DNA of 64,000 bases, from NCBI RefSeq assembly GCF_013373065.1, contig NZ_JABXIN010000015.1, positions 1 to 64,000 of the forward strand, read 5' to 3'. This document shows, piece after piece, positions 34,829 to 44,069 of this stretch. Source of the stretch: Algoriphagus sp. GTDB lineage: Bacteria > Bacteroidota > Bacteroidia > Cytophagales > Cyclobacteriaceae. A model generated the notes under the pieces. That model was not told the DNA's origin and did no database searches. It worked only from the letters and a program-made list of their open reading frames with translations. The position numbers and the translations under genes are program-made. Position 1 is the stretch's first letter. Each line of letters opens with the position of its first letter.

Positions 34829-35203
34829 ATGAATAAACCTACAGAAGCAGAATTAGAAATACTTTCCCTGCTTTGGGAAATGAAGGAAGCAAATGTCCGT
34901 CAGATTCACGAGCGACTATTAGAGAAAAAGGAAACCGGATATACTACCACGCTAAAAATTATGCAAATCATGCATGCGAAAGGAATGGTAACCCGGGATG
35001 AGAAAAGTCGGACTCACATTTATCGGGCAGCGATTAAACAAGGAGAGACTCAAAAGTCCTTGTTAAAGAATCTGATGAACTCAGCCTTTGGAGGGTCAGC
35101 GAAGTCACTGGTCATGCAGGCACTCGGTCAAGAAGAACCTAGCAAAGAAGAGTTGGATGAGATTCGAGAATTTTTAGACCAACTTGAAAACAAAAAGTCA
35201 TGA
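34829..35203 (+). CDS. BlaI/MecI/CopY-family transcriptional repressor
   Basis: A 124-residue winged-helix repressor. The opening PTEAELEILSLLWEMKEANVR and the recognition-helix region TGYTTTLKIMQIMHAKGMV are typical, followed by a dimerisation tail with LLKNLMNSAFGGSAKSLVMQ. In BlaI proteins the linker before this tail is cleaved by the partner protease, releasing the operator. The gene starts 9 bp after the third operator dyad and overlaps the M56 gene by 4 nt (ATGA). No beta-lactamase is nearby, so the regulated stress need not be beta-lactams. Confidence 0.93.
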   Translation: MNKPTEAELEILSLLWEMKEANVRQIHERLLEKKETGYTTTLKIMQIMHAKGMVTRDEKSRTHIYRAAIKQGETQKSLLKNLMNSAFGGSAKSLVMQALGQEEPSKEELDEIREFLDQLENKKS

Positions 35204-37194
35204 ACCTTTTAAATGATTGGATTCCGAATCAATTGCTCCAGGCCATAGGATGGGCCTTGGTGCATTCCGTATGGCAATGGATCCTAGTTGCAGGATTGCT
35301 TTGGGGAGGGTTACGGATTTTTTGCAAGAAATCTCCCCAATTCAAATACAATCTTGCTTTGGTGGCATTAAGCCTGGGAGTTTTTGTTTCGATTGGGACT
35401 TTGATTTACGAATGGGTTTTAATTAGCGATGCATCCCAAAATCCCAGTGTGGTTTGGGCTGTTATCGAATTTCAAAACCGTGAGATCCACCAAATGAGTT
35501 CTTGGGGAAATATTGTCATTTGGATTGAATCGCAGCTGCCTTTTCTTGTGAATGTATGGTTTTTGGGCGCCGTCCTTTTTCTCTTCCGCCTTTTCAATAA
35601 TCTATCTGCAGTTAGAAGCCTTCGTTTAGGAAGTACTCCTTCTTCGGATCCAAGATTGAATGAGTACCTGCAAAGAATCACTGAGCGATTGAAAATTTCC
35701 CGAAGAGTTTCCTTAAAAATTTCTTCTGAAGGAATGTCTCCCATGGCATTCGGTATTCTTAAACCTATAATTCTTATTCCAGCAGGATTGGTTTTTCAGC
35801 TTTCTTCTGGCCAACTAGAAGCGATTTTGGCCCACGAATTAGCCCATATTAAGCGGAATGATTACATCATTAATTTAGCACAGTCCATGCTAGAAGTGGT
35901 CTTCTTTTTCCACCCATGTTTTTGGTGGATCAATCAGACCGCCAAAGAACTTCGGGAAAATGCAACAGATGATTTGGCACTTTCTACCGGAATAGAGCCG
36001 CAAACTTTAGCCAAAGCACTTGCGGAAGTACTGAACTATTCCCACCAACATGTGCCTGAATTGGCGCTGGCTGCCTCTAAACGGAGAAATCCAACACTTC
36101 ACAGAATTAAACGCATGCTGGGTTTTCCAGCACAGAACTATCCACAAAACCCTATTATTTCACTACCTATGTTATTTACTTTATTACTTACCGCAGGAAT
36201 TCTGGCAAATGCCAGTCAACATGATTCTCCAGAAAAGATGGAGGTTAATCCTTTAGTCACTCTTGAAAACCCCGAATTGGGTTTTATCTCTCAAAATCAA
36301 CAGGTTGATCCATTGATGATTTTGGTTCAGGATACAACCGATCAAGAGAAAAAAGTAATTGTTAATCCAGAAAATGGTGAGCAAACCTGGACGAATGAAA
36401 ATGGTGCTACCTATGTATTTCGTCAAAACTCAGGGAATCAAAAATTCCACTATGAGATCAAGGGTGACACCTTGATCGTGGATGGAGACACAATTGTGAA
36501 GAAAGGAAAGAATGTCTTTGTGGTGCGCGGTATGCCTGCTCCGGAATTTGATTTTGAATCCATGCCAAAGCTGGAATTGGATGAGATGATTCCCGTTCCC
36601 GAAATACCTCAAATGCCTTCATTCCCATCTGATTTTGAATTTTTTGCAGAGGCTCCTGTTTTCTTTGAGCCAGGAGAGCCGATGATATTTGACTTTGAAG
36701 ATTTTGACCAAAGCATGTTCTTTTTCTCCGATACCGCTAACATGAGTAAGGAAGAATTGAAGAATTGGGAAAAAGACCGTGATCGGAAAATGAAGGAATG
36801 GGAAGAACAAAGAAAGGTGCATGAAGAGCGTGCGAAAGAATGGTCCAAGCAGATGGAAGAGCGTGCTAAGGAGTTTGAAAAAAGATGGAAAGAAAATGAA
36901 AAGGAGCGAGAGGAACAGCTGAAAATGTGGGAGAAACAAATGGCTCCAAAGTTAGAAGCTTGGGAAAAAGAAATGCAAGCTTGGCAAAAACAATGGGAAG
37001 AAACTCAAGCTCCAAAAATGGAGGAATTTCAGCAAAAACTGAAAGAGTGGGAAAAAAGTCAAGCACCTAAAATTGAGGAGTTCCAGAGAAAAATGGAGGA
37101 ATGGAGAAAGGAAAATGAAGCAAAAATTCAGGAGTTTCAGCGATCAATGGAAGAGAAAATGCAAAAACTAAAAGAAGCAGAAAAAGACAATTAA
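35200..37194 (+). CDS. M56 (BlaR1-type) membrane metalloprotease with long C-terminal coiled coil
   Basis: A 664-residue membrane protease. Membrane helices lie near residues 15-40, 52-72, 112-132 and 322-338. The zinc motif AHELAHIKRND (HELAH 212-216) lies in the cytoplasmic loop, with a downstream ELRENATDDLA that should give the third ligand. The extracytoplasmic part has no penicillin-binding sensor. Instead a beta-rich segment (about 385-445) and a Pro/Phe/Asp-rich stretch lead to an about 150-residue coiled coil (516-664) of Glu/Lys repeats with regularly spaced Trp (KEWEEQ, KMWEKQ, EAWEKE, KEWEKS). It should inactivate the upstream repressor on a signal, but the signal is unknown. Confidence 0.9.
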   Translation: MNLLNDWIPNQLLQAIGWALVHSVWQWILVAGLLWGGLRIFCKKSPQFKYNLALVALSLGVFVSIGTLIYEWVLISDASQNPSVVWAVIEFQNREIHQMSSWGNIVIWIESQLPFLVNVWFLGAVLFLFRLFNNLSAVRSLRLGSTPSSDPRLNEYLQRITERLKISRRVSLKISSEGMSPMAFGILKPIILIPAGLVFQLSSGQLEAILAHELAHIKRNDYIINLAQSMLEVVFFFHPCFWWINQTAKELRENATDDLALSTGIEPQTLAKALAEVLNYSHQHVPELALAASKRRNPTLHRIKRMLGFPAQNYPQNPIISLPMLFTLLLTAGILANASQHDSPEKMEVNPLVTLENPELGFISQNQQVDPLMILVQDTTDQEKKVIVNPENGEQTWTNENGATYVFRQNSGNQKFHYEIKGDTLIVDGDTIVKKGKNVFVVRGMPAPEFDFESMPKLELDEMIPVPEIPQMPSFPSDFEFFAEAPVFFEPGEPMIFDFEDFDQSMFFFSDTANMSKEELKNWEKDRDRKMKEWEEQRKVHEERAKEWSKQMEERAKEFEKRWKENEKEREEQLKMWEKQMAPKLEAWEKEMQAWQKQWEETQAPKMEEFQQKLKEWEKSQAPKIEEFQRKMEEWRKENEAKIQEFQRSMEEKMQKLKEAEKDN

Positions 37195-37216
37195 ATTTGT
37201 GTGTTGATACCTTATG

Positions 37217-37248
37217 AAAAGCAGTGGCTCCTGGTCACTGCTTTTTTT
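37217..37248 (+). terminator. Rho-independent terminator after the M56 gene
   Basis: Stem AAAAGCAGTG/CACTGCTTTT with an about 9-nt loop is followed by a T run. It separates the repressor-protease operon from the dcw cluster. Confidence 0.85.
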
Positions 37249-37464
37249 ATGTTTGGGAATTTCTCCCACTTTTTTCACGAATTTTTCCGAGGATAAAATT
37301 TTTTAGCGAGCTCTCTTCTGGAAAATCCGTCAAAATCAGCAAAAAAAGGCGTTTTTTGTCGAGTAGGCTTTAAACTTCTAAGCTGCTGATAACCAATTAA
37401 AATTCCTTGATTTTTTTTCAAAAATATTGGCATGGTTCAAACTTTTAGCTACTTTTAAGTCAAA

Positions 37465-37504
37465 GTGGGAAAAAGTGGAGAAAAGTGGTAGAATGTGAAA
37501 ATCA
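37465..37504 (+). promoter_or_regulatory. MraZ-binding box: four GTG repeats at 10-bp spacing
   Basis: GTGGGAAAAA, GTGGAGAAAA, GTGGTAGAAT and GTGAAAATCA begin at 37465, 37475, 37485 and 37495, one helical turn apart. MraZ proteins are known to bind tandem (G)TGGG-type repeats with 10-bp spacing upstream of their own operon. The box lies just upstream of the predicted -7 element, so binding should repress the cluster. Confidence 0.85.
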
Positions 37505-37510
37505 TTTTAT

Positions 37511-37518
37511 TACTTTTG
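37511..37518 (+). promoter_or_regulatory. Predicted -7 box of the dcw operon promoter
   Basis: TACTTTTG fits TAnnTTTG and lies 37 bp before the mraZ ATG. The -33 position falls inside the MraZ box and has no clear TTG. Confidence 0.5.
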
Positions 37519-37554
37519 TTTTTACGAGAAACTTGTCCAAAGCGCTAAGGGGAA

Positions 37555-37989
37555 ATGTTTAATAGCCATTACGATTGTAAGCTTGATCCAAAGGGTCGTC
37601 TGGCGTTGCCTTCAAAGATAAAGGCATCGATACCAGAGGCTAATGAGTCTACTTTGATGCTTCGAATGGCAGAAGATCGATGTCTGGCTTTGTATCCTAT
37701 GGTGGAGTACAAAAAGTTGGAAGGTCAGATCAAATCCCTCAATATCAATAATCCCGAACAGCGTGCACTTCAACGGGCATTTTTTAATTCGGTCGTGGAT
37801 GTGGAGTTGGATAGTGCTGGCCGATTGTTAATCCCGAAGCAGTTTCAGGCATATGCAGGTTTAGAAAAAGAAGTAGTAGTCGCCGGAAATGGAATTCGCA
37901 TTGAAATCTGGAATCCTGATAATCATGCGAAACATGTTATTCCAGATCCTGCAGACTTGTCAGCACTGATGGAAAAATACCTCTCCTAA
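37555..37989 (+). CDS. mraZ: Transcriptional regulator MraZ
   Basis: A 144-residue protein with two SpoVT/AbrB-like MraZ repeats: DPKGRLALPSKIK near residue 13 and the second DSAGRLLIPKQFQAYAG near residue 87. It binds the tandem GTGGG repeats upstream and tunes expression of the division and cell-wall cluster it heads. AAGGGG stands 5-10 bp before the ATG and supports this start. rsmH follows after 3 bp. Confidence 0.95.
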   Translation: MFNSHYDCKLDPKGRLALPSKIKASIPEANESTLMLRMAEDRCLALYPMVEYKKLEGQIKSLNINNPEQRALQRAFFNSVVDVELDSAGRLLIPKQFQAYAGLEKEVVVAGNGIRIEIWNPDNHAKHVIPDPADLSALMEKYLS

Positions 37990-37992
37990 GTT

Positions 37993-38904
37993 ATGACAGC
38001 TTCTGTGTACCATATTCCAGTGATGCTCGCCCAATGCACTGAAGGCTTGGCTATTAACCCTAACGGGGTCTACGTCGATGCGACTTTTGGCGGAGGGGGT
38101 CATTCCCGGGAAATTCTCCGGAACCTGGAACACGGACATCTTTATGGATTTGATCAAGACCCTGATGCTGAGGCAAATGCAATTGCGGATGATCGATTCA
38201 CCTTTGTTGCAGCCAATTTTCGGGATATCAAAAAGTTTCTTCGACTCTATGGCGTTCGGCAAGTGGATGGAATTTTGGCGGACTTGGGTATTTCATCCCA
38301 TCAGATTGATGAGCCTAAACGGGGCTTCTCTACACGTTTTGAGGGGGAGTTGGATATGCGAATGAATCCCATGCAAGGGAAAAGCGCGAAAGACGTGCTC
38401 AATACCTATGAAGAATCCAAGTTGCATCGGATTTTGGGAATGTATGGTGAGGTAAAGAATGCCAAAACCCTGGCTCAGGGGATTGTATCTGAGCGAATGG
38501 AAAGGCCATTTGAAACGACAGAGGGCTTTACGGCTTTTTTGAAAAAATATGCTCCAAAAGGGAGAGAGTTTAAATATTTCGCGCAGGTATTTCAGGCATT
38601 GCGAATCGAGGTGAATGATGAGTTGGGTGCTTTGGAGGAATTCCTTCTTAGTGCTGTAGAGCTTTTGAAGCCTGAAGGGAGATTGGTGGTCATGAGTTAC
38701 CATAGCTTGGAGGATCGACTAGTCAAAAACCTCATTACCAAAGGGAAATTTCAAGGCGAGCTGGAAAAAGATTTTTTCGGAAATCCCATTCGTCCTTTGG
38801 AACCTGTCAGTAGAGGTGCCATCACTGCAGATGCGGAAGAAATAGCAGCAAACCCTCGGGCAAGAAGTGCGAAGTTGAGAATTGCAAAGAAACTAGGGAA
38901 ATGA
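37993..38904 (+). CDS. rsmH: 16S rRNA (cytosine1402-N4)-methyltransferase
   Basis: A 303-residue SAM-dependent methyltransferase (MraW) that modifies C1402 in the ribosomal P site. The SAM motif VDATFGGGGHSREIL, ADLGISSHQIDEPKRGFS, and the C-terminal VMSYHSLEDRLVK are family signatures; normal length. It is second in the dcw cluster, directly after mraZ, and its stop overlaps the next start by 4 nt (ATGA). Confidence 0.96.
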   Translation: MTASVYHIPVMLAQCTEGLAINPNGVYVDATFGGGGHSREILRNLEHGHLYGFDQDPDAEANAIADDRFTFVAANFRDIKKFLRLYGVRQVDGILADLGISSHQIDEPKRGFSTRFEGELDMRMNPMQGKSAKDVLNTYEESKLHRILGMYGEVKNAKTLAQGIVSERMERPFETTEGFTAFLKKYAPKGREFKYFAQVFQALRIEVNDELGALEEFLLSAVELLKPEGRLVVMSYHSLEDRLVKNLITKGKFQGELEKDFFGNPIRPLEPVSRGAITADAEEIAANPRARSAKLRIAKKLGK

Positions 38905-39287
38905 GTCAAAACACATTTAGGAAAAAATTGAAGTCAGGGAATCGGGCCAAGTCAACGGCTACCCGGAAGACGATTTTCTCTTGGATGGAGGAAAAGCTCA
39001 ATGTGACCAGAATTTTGGGGGAAGGAGTTCCTGTACAATTGGTTCCCCCGGTTGGCTTTGTGGTTTTGTTGGCTCTGATTTATATCTGGAGTAATCACCG
39101 GGCGGAGAATATGGTCCGGAAAATTGAAAAAGTACAACAGGAAGTGGAGGATATCCGCGCTGATGTCACGACGCTGGAGGCAGAGTACATGCTCAGTAGC
39201 ATGCAGTCCGAATTGGCAAAAAAAGTGGCGAATAAAGGAATTATTGAATTAAAAGAACCACCGGTTAAAATAGAAATCGAAGAGTGA
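38901..39287 (+). CDS. FtsL-like cell division protein
   Basis: A 128-residue bitopic protein. A basic cytoplasmic tail of about 50 residues leads to one membrane helix (about 52-68, PPVGFVVLLALIYIWS), then a short coiled coil (VRKIEKVQQEVEDIRADVTT). Size, topology and position between rsmH and ftsI identify it as the Bacteroidota FtsL equivalent, which joins the FtsQLB complex. Sequence similarity to proteobacterial FtsL is very weak. The start overlaps rsmH by 4 nt and the stop overlaps the ftsI GTG start. Confidence 0.8.
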   Translation: MSQNTFRKKLKSGNRAKSTATRKTIFSWMEEKLNVTRILGEGVPVQLVPPVGFVVLLALIYIWSNHRAENMVRKIEKVQQEVEDIRADVTTLEAEYMLSSMQSELAKKVANKGIIELKEPPVKIEIEE

Positions 39288-41389
39288 ATATTAAGCGTTC
39301 CATAGTGCTTCGAGTGAGGGTTGTTTTTATCCTCATTGCGCTCGTCACCACGGCGATTCCTCTTCGTATTGCCAAAATCCAATTTGAGCAAGGGGATAAA
39401 TGGCGAGAAAAAGCACAAACGATCAATTTTCAGTATCGCGAGGTTCCTGCTACTAGGGGGAATATCTATGCGGGTGATGGTAGTCTTTTAGCTACTAGCT
39501 TGCCTTTTTATAGAGTGGCTTTGGATCCTACCATGTCCAAAAATTCAACATTTGAAGAAGGGATCGACTCTTTGGCTCAGTTGCTTTCCGGTTATTATAA
39601 AGACAAATCAGCCAAGGCGTATAAGCGCATGATTACTGATGCTCGCTTGGATAAAAAGCGGTACATCGTGTTGAATAGGAGACAAATTGGCTATCAGGAC
39701 ATGCAGAAAATGTCTCAGTGGCCGATCTTCCGGGAAGGCAGACTGGGAGGAGGAGTACTTTTTGAAAAAGTTGAAAAGCGGTATCGCCCATTCAATTCTT
39801 TGGCTAGTAGAACCGTTGGTTTTATCAATGAGGTTGAGTACGGTGCCGGTATTGAATACAGCTTTAATGATTACCTCAAAGGCAAAGACGGAAAGGCCCT
39901 GTTTCAGCGATTAGCTGGAGGAAGCTGGAAGCCTGTTTTTGATGCCGAAGATATCAAGCCGGAAGACGGATATGACGTAATCACCACTTTGGATGTCAAC
40001 ATTCAGGATGTGGCAGAGACTGCTTTGCTTCGACAGTTGGAAGCTCGTGATGCAGCCTTCGGTTCGGTGATCGTAATGGAAGTCAAAACGGGTAAGATAA
40101 AAGCCATTGCCAACTTGCAAAAGAACAAAAGTGGTCGAGGCTATGGAGAGAATTACAACTTCGCCATCGGTGATCAGGGAAATACGGAGCCGGGTTCTAC
40201 ATTCAAGTTATTTTCCATGCTTACACTTTTGGAGGAAAATAAAATTTCCCTTGACGAAAAAATCGAGACCGGAAATGGAGCTCACCGATTCTACAATCAG
40301 GTAATGCGGGATGCGAAAAATGGAGGATACGGTACAATCACTATTCGGGAAGCTTTTGAAAAATCTTCCAACGTGGCAATCTCCAAATTGGTAGATGAGC
40401 ATTTTGGTTCTAGCCCTTCCAAGTTTATGGGCTATTTGGAAAAGGTTGGATTGAATGAAGCTTTTGGGTTCCAATTGGCGGGAGAAGGGAAGCCATATTT
40501 CAAGAAGCCTGGCGAAAAGGATTGGTATGGAACTACCCTACCTTGGACTTCTATCGGCTATGAGAGCAAATTGAATCCTATCCACACCTTAGCCCTTTAC
40601 AATGCTGTTGCCAACGATGGAAAAATGGTCAAGCCTTATTTGATCCAGGCCATTGTAAAAGGCAACAACATTGAAAAAGAATACGGAACAGAAATTATCA
40701 GAAAGCAGATTGCTTCTGAGAAAACGATCAAACAGTTACAGGGATTGCTTGAGGGAGTAGTTGTCAGAGGAACTGCCAAAAATATTGCAAATGCAGAATA
40801 CCCGATTGCGGGGAAAACAGGTACAGCTCAGAAACTAGTGAATGGACAATATACCCGGAAGTATTACACCAGCTTCGCAGGGTACTTCCCAGCTGACCGG
40901 CCTAAATACTCCATGATAGTTGTGATTGATAGTCCTACCGGGTTTGCAGCTTATGGAGGAGATGTTTCTGCTCCTGTATTTAAGGAAATCGCTGATAAAA
41001 TCTACGCTTTGGACTTGGAGTTGAATCCCAATTCCCAAGCTCGAATTGCTGCTGCAAGCCCAGTTCCAGCCTTGCCTTATGTGCGTGCCGGAAAGGCCGA
41101 GGAGATCCATCAAATTTTTGAGAAGCTAGGTATTAAAGCTACTCCAACCCAACCTGAAGAATGGGTGAAAGTAGTGGCAAACGAAAATAAAATTGACTGG
41201 AAGGTAAATGAGAGTGATCCAGGTACGGTTCCAGATGTGTCTGGTCTTCCCTTGAGAGACGCTTTATTTATTCTAGAAAATAAAGGAATGAGAGTCAATT
41301 ACCATGGGAAAGGCCTTGTCAAGAGTCAGTCTCTTATTCCAGGAAGCAAATTAGAACCCAATACAACGATCAATCTCGAGCTCGGATAA
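39284..41389 (+). CDS. ftsI: Division-specific peptidoglycan transpeptidase (class B PBP) with PASTA domain
   Basis: A 701-residue class B penicillin-binding protein. One N-terminal membrane helix (12-26), a PBP dimer domain (about 50-220) and the transpeptidase domain with Ser305 in GSTFK, the SxN motif SSN (361-363) and KTG (511-513) are present. The last about 65 residues form one PASTA domain (VPDVSGLPLRDALFILENKG). It cross-links septal peptidoglycan. It begins with GTG overlapping the stop of ftsL (GTGA), and murE follows with no gap. Confidence 0.95.
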   Translation: MNIKRSIVLRVRVVFILIALVTTAIPLRIAKIQFEQGDKWREKAQTINFQYREVPATRGNIYAGDGSLLATSLPFYRVALDPTMSKNSTFEEGIDSLAQLLSGYYKDKSAKAYKRMITDARLDKKRYIVLNRRQIGYQDMQKMSQWPIFREGRLGGGVLFEKVEKRYRPFNSLASRTVGFINEVEYGAGIEYSFNDYLKGKDGKALFQRLAGGSWKPVFDAEDIKPEDGYDVITTLDVNIQDVAETALLRQLEARDAAFGSVIVMEVKTGKIKAIANLQKNKSGRGYGENYNFAIGDQGNTEPGSTFKLFSMLTLLEENKISLDEKIETGNGAHRFYNQVMRDAKNGGYGTITIREAFEKSSNVAISKLVDEHFGSSPSKFMGYLEKVGLNEAFGFQLAGEGKPYFKKPGEKDWYGTTLPWTSIGYESKLNPIHTLALYNAVANDGKMVKPYLIQAIVKGNNIEKEYGTEIIRKQIASEKTIKQLQGLLEGVVVRGTAKNIANAEYPIAGKTGTAQKLVNGQYTRKYYTSFAGYFPADRPKYSMIVVIDSPTGFAAYGGDVSAPVFKEIADKIYALDLELNPNSQARIAAASPVPALPYVRAGKAEEIHQIFEKLGIKATPTQPEEWVKVVANENKIDWKVNESDPGTVPDVSGLPLRDALFILENKGMRVNYHGKGLVKSQSLIPGSKLEPNTTINLELG

Positions 41390-42853
41390 GTGAAAGTTTT
41401 AAAGGACATATTATATAAGGTATCCCTTCTCACCACTCAGGGAGATATGGAAGTAAAGGTGAAGGATTTGGTTTTTGATAGCCGAAAGGTATCAAAAGGA
41501 TCTGCCTTTATTGCCATTATTGGAACACAGGTGGACGGACATGACTTTATTTCCAAAGCCATTGAGCAAGGTGCTCGGGTAGTAGTTTGCGAGAAATTGC
41601 CGGAAGTCTTGGATGAGAAAGTGACTTGGGTGCAGGTACTTGATTCTGCAAAAGCCCTAGGAATCATGGCGTCCAATTACTTTGATAACCCTTCTCGTCA
41701 AATCAAAGTGGTCGCAGTAACCGGTACCAACGGAAAGACCACCACGGTAACCTTGTTGCATCAATTGTTTATGGCCATGGGCTATAGCACAGGGCTACTA
41801 TCAACGGTAGAGAATAAAATCAATGAAGAAATAATCCCGTCAACACATACCACTCCAGATGCGGTAAGTATTCAAGCATTGTTGCGACAAATGGTTGATG
41901 CAGGTTGTACTCATTGCTTCATGGAGGCGAGCTCCCATGCGATTGTACAGGAGCGAATTGCGGGTCTACGATTAATAGGAGCCATTTTCACCAATATCAG
42001 TCACGACCATCTGGATTATCATAAAACCTTTGATGAGTACATCAAAGCGAAGAAGAAGCTGTTTGATGAATTGCCAAAAGATGCTTTTGCGCTGGTGAAT
42101 GGGGACGACAAGCGGGGTTTGGTTATGCTTCAAAATTGCATGGCTACCCATCAAACATACGCGTTGAAATCAGCAGCTGATTACAAAGCAAAAATCATTT
42201 CAAATACACTTGAAGGTCTCGAATTGGATCTCAATGGGAAGCAGGTTTGGTTTCGACTTATAGGTGCATTCAATGCCTACAATTTACTGGCTGTTTTTGG
42301 AGCAGCGGTGCTCTTGGGAGAAGATGAGGAAGAGGTTTTGCAGCATTTATCTGCCATTCCGGGGGCTAAAGGTCGGTTTGATCGCATTTCAAGAGCTGGA
42401 ATTACAGCCATTGTGGATTACGCTCACACTCCTGATGCCTTGGAAAATGTGCTTAAAACCATTAATGGTGTACGAACCGGTGGCGAACAGTTGATTACAG
42501 TTGTGGGATGTGGGGGAAATCGGGATAAGGCCAAGCGGCCTGTTATGGCAAAAATAGCCGTTAAGGAAAGTGATAAGGTCATTTTGACCTCTGATAATCC
42601 CCGTTTTGAAGACCCTGAGGCGATTCTTGATGATATGCAACAAGGAATAGGTCCTTCTGACCTTCGAAAGGTGCTTCGAATTGTAGATAGAAAAGAAGCT
42701 ATCCGGACAGCTTGTATGCTTTCGCAAAAAGGAGACATTATCCTGATTGCCGGGAAAGGGCATGAAGATTATCAGGAAATCCAGGGAGTCAAGCATCATT
42801 TTGATGATGCCGAAGTGGTAAGTGAAATTTTAGATCAATTGAGTCAAAACTGA
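41390..42853 (+). CDS. murE: UDP-N-acetylmuramoyl-tripeptide synthetase (meso-diaminopimelate adding)
   Basis: A 487-residue Mur ligase with ATP loop GTNGKTTT (112-119), the HDHLDYH segment and the carbamoyl-lysine region following. The DNPR tetrad (402-405, SDNPRFEDP) in the amino-acid pocket is the diaminopimelate-type signature, so the peptidoglycan should contain meso-DAP. It starts with GTG immediately after the ftsI stop codon. mraY follows directly without murF, the usual Bacteroidota arrangement. Confidence 0.95.
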   Translation: MKVLKDILYKVSLLTTQGDMEVKVKDLVFDSRKVSKGSAFIAIIGTQVDGHDFISKAIEQGARVVVCEKLPEVLDEKVTWVQVLDSAKALGIMASNYFDNPSRQIKVVAVTGTNGKTTTVTLLHQLFMAMGYSTGLLSTVENKINEEIIPSTHTTPDAVSIQALLRQMVDAGCTHCFMEASSHAIVQERIAGLRLIGAIFTNISHDHLDYHKTFDEYIKAKKKLFDELPKDAFALVNGDDKRGLVMLQNCMATHQTYALKSAADYKAKIISNTLEGLELDLNGKQVWFRLIGAFNAYNLLAVFGAAVLLGEDEEEVLQHLSAIPGAKGRFDRISRAGITAIVDYAHTPDALENVLKTINGVRTGGEQLITVVGCGGNRDKAKRPVMAKIAVKESDKVILTSDNPRFEDPEAILDDMQQGIGPSDLRKVLRIVDRKEAIRTACMLSQKGDIILIAGKGHEDYQEIQGVKHHFDDAEVVSEILDQLSQN

Positions 42854-42854
42854 T

Positions 42855-44066
42855 ATGCTATATCCGATTTTTGAATATTTGGACCAAGTTTGGGATGTGC
42901 CGGGAGCAGGGGTATTTCGCTATATTTCCTTCCGTGCGGGCATGGCTGCATTGGTTTCGCTCATTATCACCATCACTTTTGGAAATCAAATCATTAACTG
43001 GATCCGGAATCGACAAATTGGTGAGACCGTACGGGATTTAGGATTGGAAGGTCAGGCTCAGAAAAAAGGAACTCCAACCATGGGTGGTTTGATGATCCTT
43101 GCTGCGATTGTGATCCCAACCCTTCTTTTTGGTGACTTAGATAATATTTACATCATTCTTCTCTTGGTGACTACGATCTGGTTGGGAGGAATTGGTTTTG
43201 TAGATGATTACATCAAAGTATTCAAAAAGAATAAGGAAGGGCTTAAAGGCCGGTTCAAAATTGTAGGGCAGATCGGTATCGGTGTGATTGTAGGAGCTAC
43301 CCTCTATTTTCATGAGGATGTGGTTATTCGGGAATTTTCTACACCAGTTTCCGTAGAAAGTGGGGTTGTTGAAACTCCAGCTTTTCAGGATGTCAAAGCC
43401 TTAAAAACAACCATTCCTTTTGTAAAGAACAATGAACTGGATTATGAGCGATTATTAGGATTTTTAGGCGAATCCGTCACGCCAATCCTTTACATTTTGG
43501 TAGTGATTTTTATTATCACAGCTGTATCGAATGGCGCAAATATCACGGATGGAATCGATGGACTTGCTGCTGGAACCTCGGCTATTATAGGGCTGACCAT
43601 CGCCATTTTTGCCTATCTCAGTGGGAATGCCATTTTCTCTCAATACCTGAATATCATGTACATCCCTAACTCTGGGGAGTTGGTGATTTTTGCATCCGCA
43701 TTTATTGGGGCTTGTATTGGATTTCTGTGGTACAATGCCTATCCGGCTCAAGTTTTTATGGGAGATACAGGGTCCTTGATGTTGGGTGGAGCGATAGCCG
43801 TCATGGCTTTGACCCTGCGAAAAGAACTTTTGATCCCTATCATGTGTGGGATTTTCGTGATCGAGAATCTCAGTGTGGTTCTTCAAGTCAGCTACTTCAA
43901 ATACACGAAAAAGAAATATGGGGAAGGACGTCGGATTTTCCTAATGTCTCCTTTGCATCATCATTATCAAAAGAAAAATATACCTGAAGCAAAAATCGTC
44001 ACCCGCTTTTGGATTGTGGGGATTTTACTGGCAGTCATCACACTAGCAACCTTGAAATTGAGATAA
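42855..44066 (+). CDS. mraY: Phospho-N-acetylmuramoyl-pentapeptide transferase
   Basis: A 403-residue inner-membrane enzyme that makes lipid I from UDP-MurNAc-pentapeptide and undecaprenyl phosphate. Ten hydrophobic segments are visible. Catalytic-site motifs are [16 protein letters not shown] (Asp-Asp), [11 protein letters not shown] and [11 protein letters not shown]; the HHHYQKK loop near the C-terminus is also conserved. A hydrophilic insertion at about 155-205 ([14 protein letters not shown]) makes it longer than the 360-residue E. coli enzyme, a Bacteroidota feature. Confidence 0.96.
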   Translation: MLYPIFEYLDQVWDVPGAGVFRYISFRAGMAALVSLIITITFGNQIINWIRNRQIGETVRDLGLEGQAQKKGTPTMGGLMILAAIVIPTLLFGDLDNIYIILLLVTTIWLGGIGFVDDYIKVFKKNKEGLKGRFKIVGQIGIGVIVGATLYFHEDVVIREFSTPVSVESGVVETPAFQDVKALKTTIPFVKNNELDYERLLGFLGESVTPILYILVVIFIITAVSNGANITDGIDGLAAGTSAIIGLTIAIFAYLSGNAIFSQYLNIMYIPNSGELVIFASAFIGACIGFLWYNAYPAQVFMGDTGSLMLGGAIAVMALTLRKELLIPIMCGIFVIENLSVVLQVSYFKYTKKKYGEGRRIFLMSPLHHHYQKKNIPEAKIVTRFWIVGILLAVITLATLKLR

Positions 44067-44069
44067 ATC

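Larger units (their letters stand above)
37249..37554 (+). other. Leader region of the dcw cluster
   Basis: About 305 bp without a gene. The first 200 bp are AT-rich with no coding sign or recognised RNA. The last 90 bp hold the MraZ box and a -7 promoter element, listed separately. Confidence 0.6.

Noticed and set aside
36619..36939. Minus-strand open frame within the M56 protease gene
   Set aside because: It is the reverse of Glu/Lys-rich coiled-coil codons, is Phe/Leu/Ser-rich with no family pattern, and the plus-strand gene is certain.
34829..37194. A beta-lactam resistance module
   Set aside because: There is no penicillin-binding sensor domain and no beta-lactamase nearby; only the repressor-protease framework is shared.
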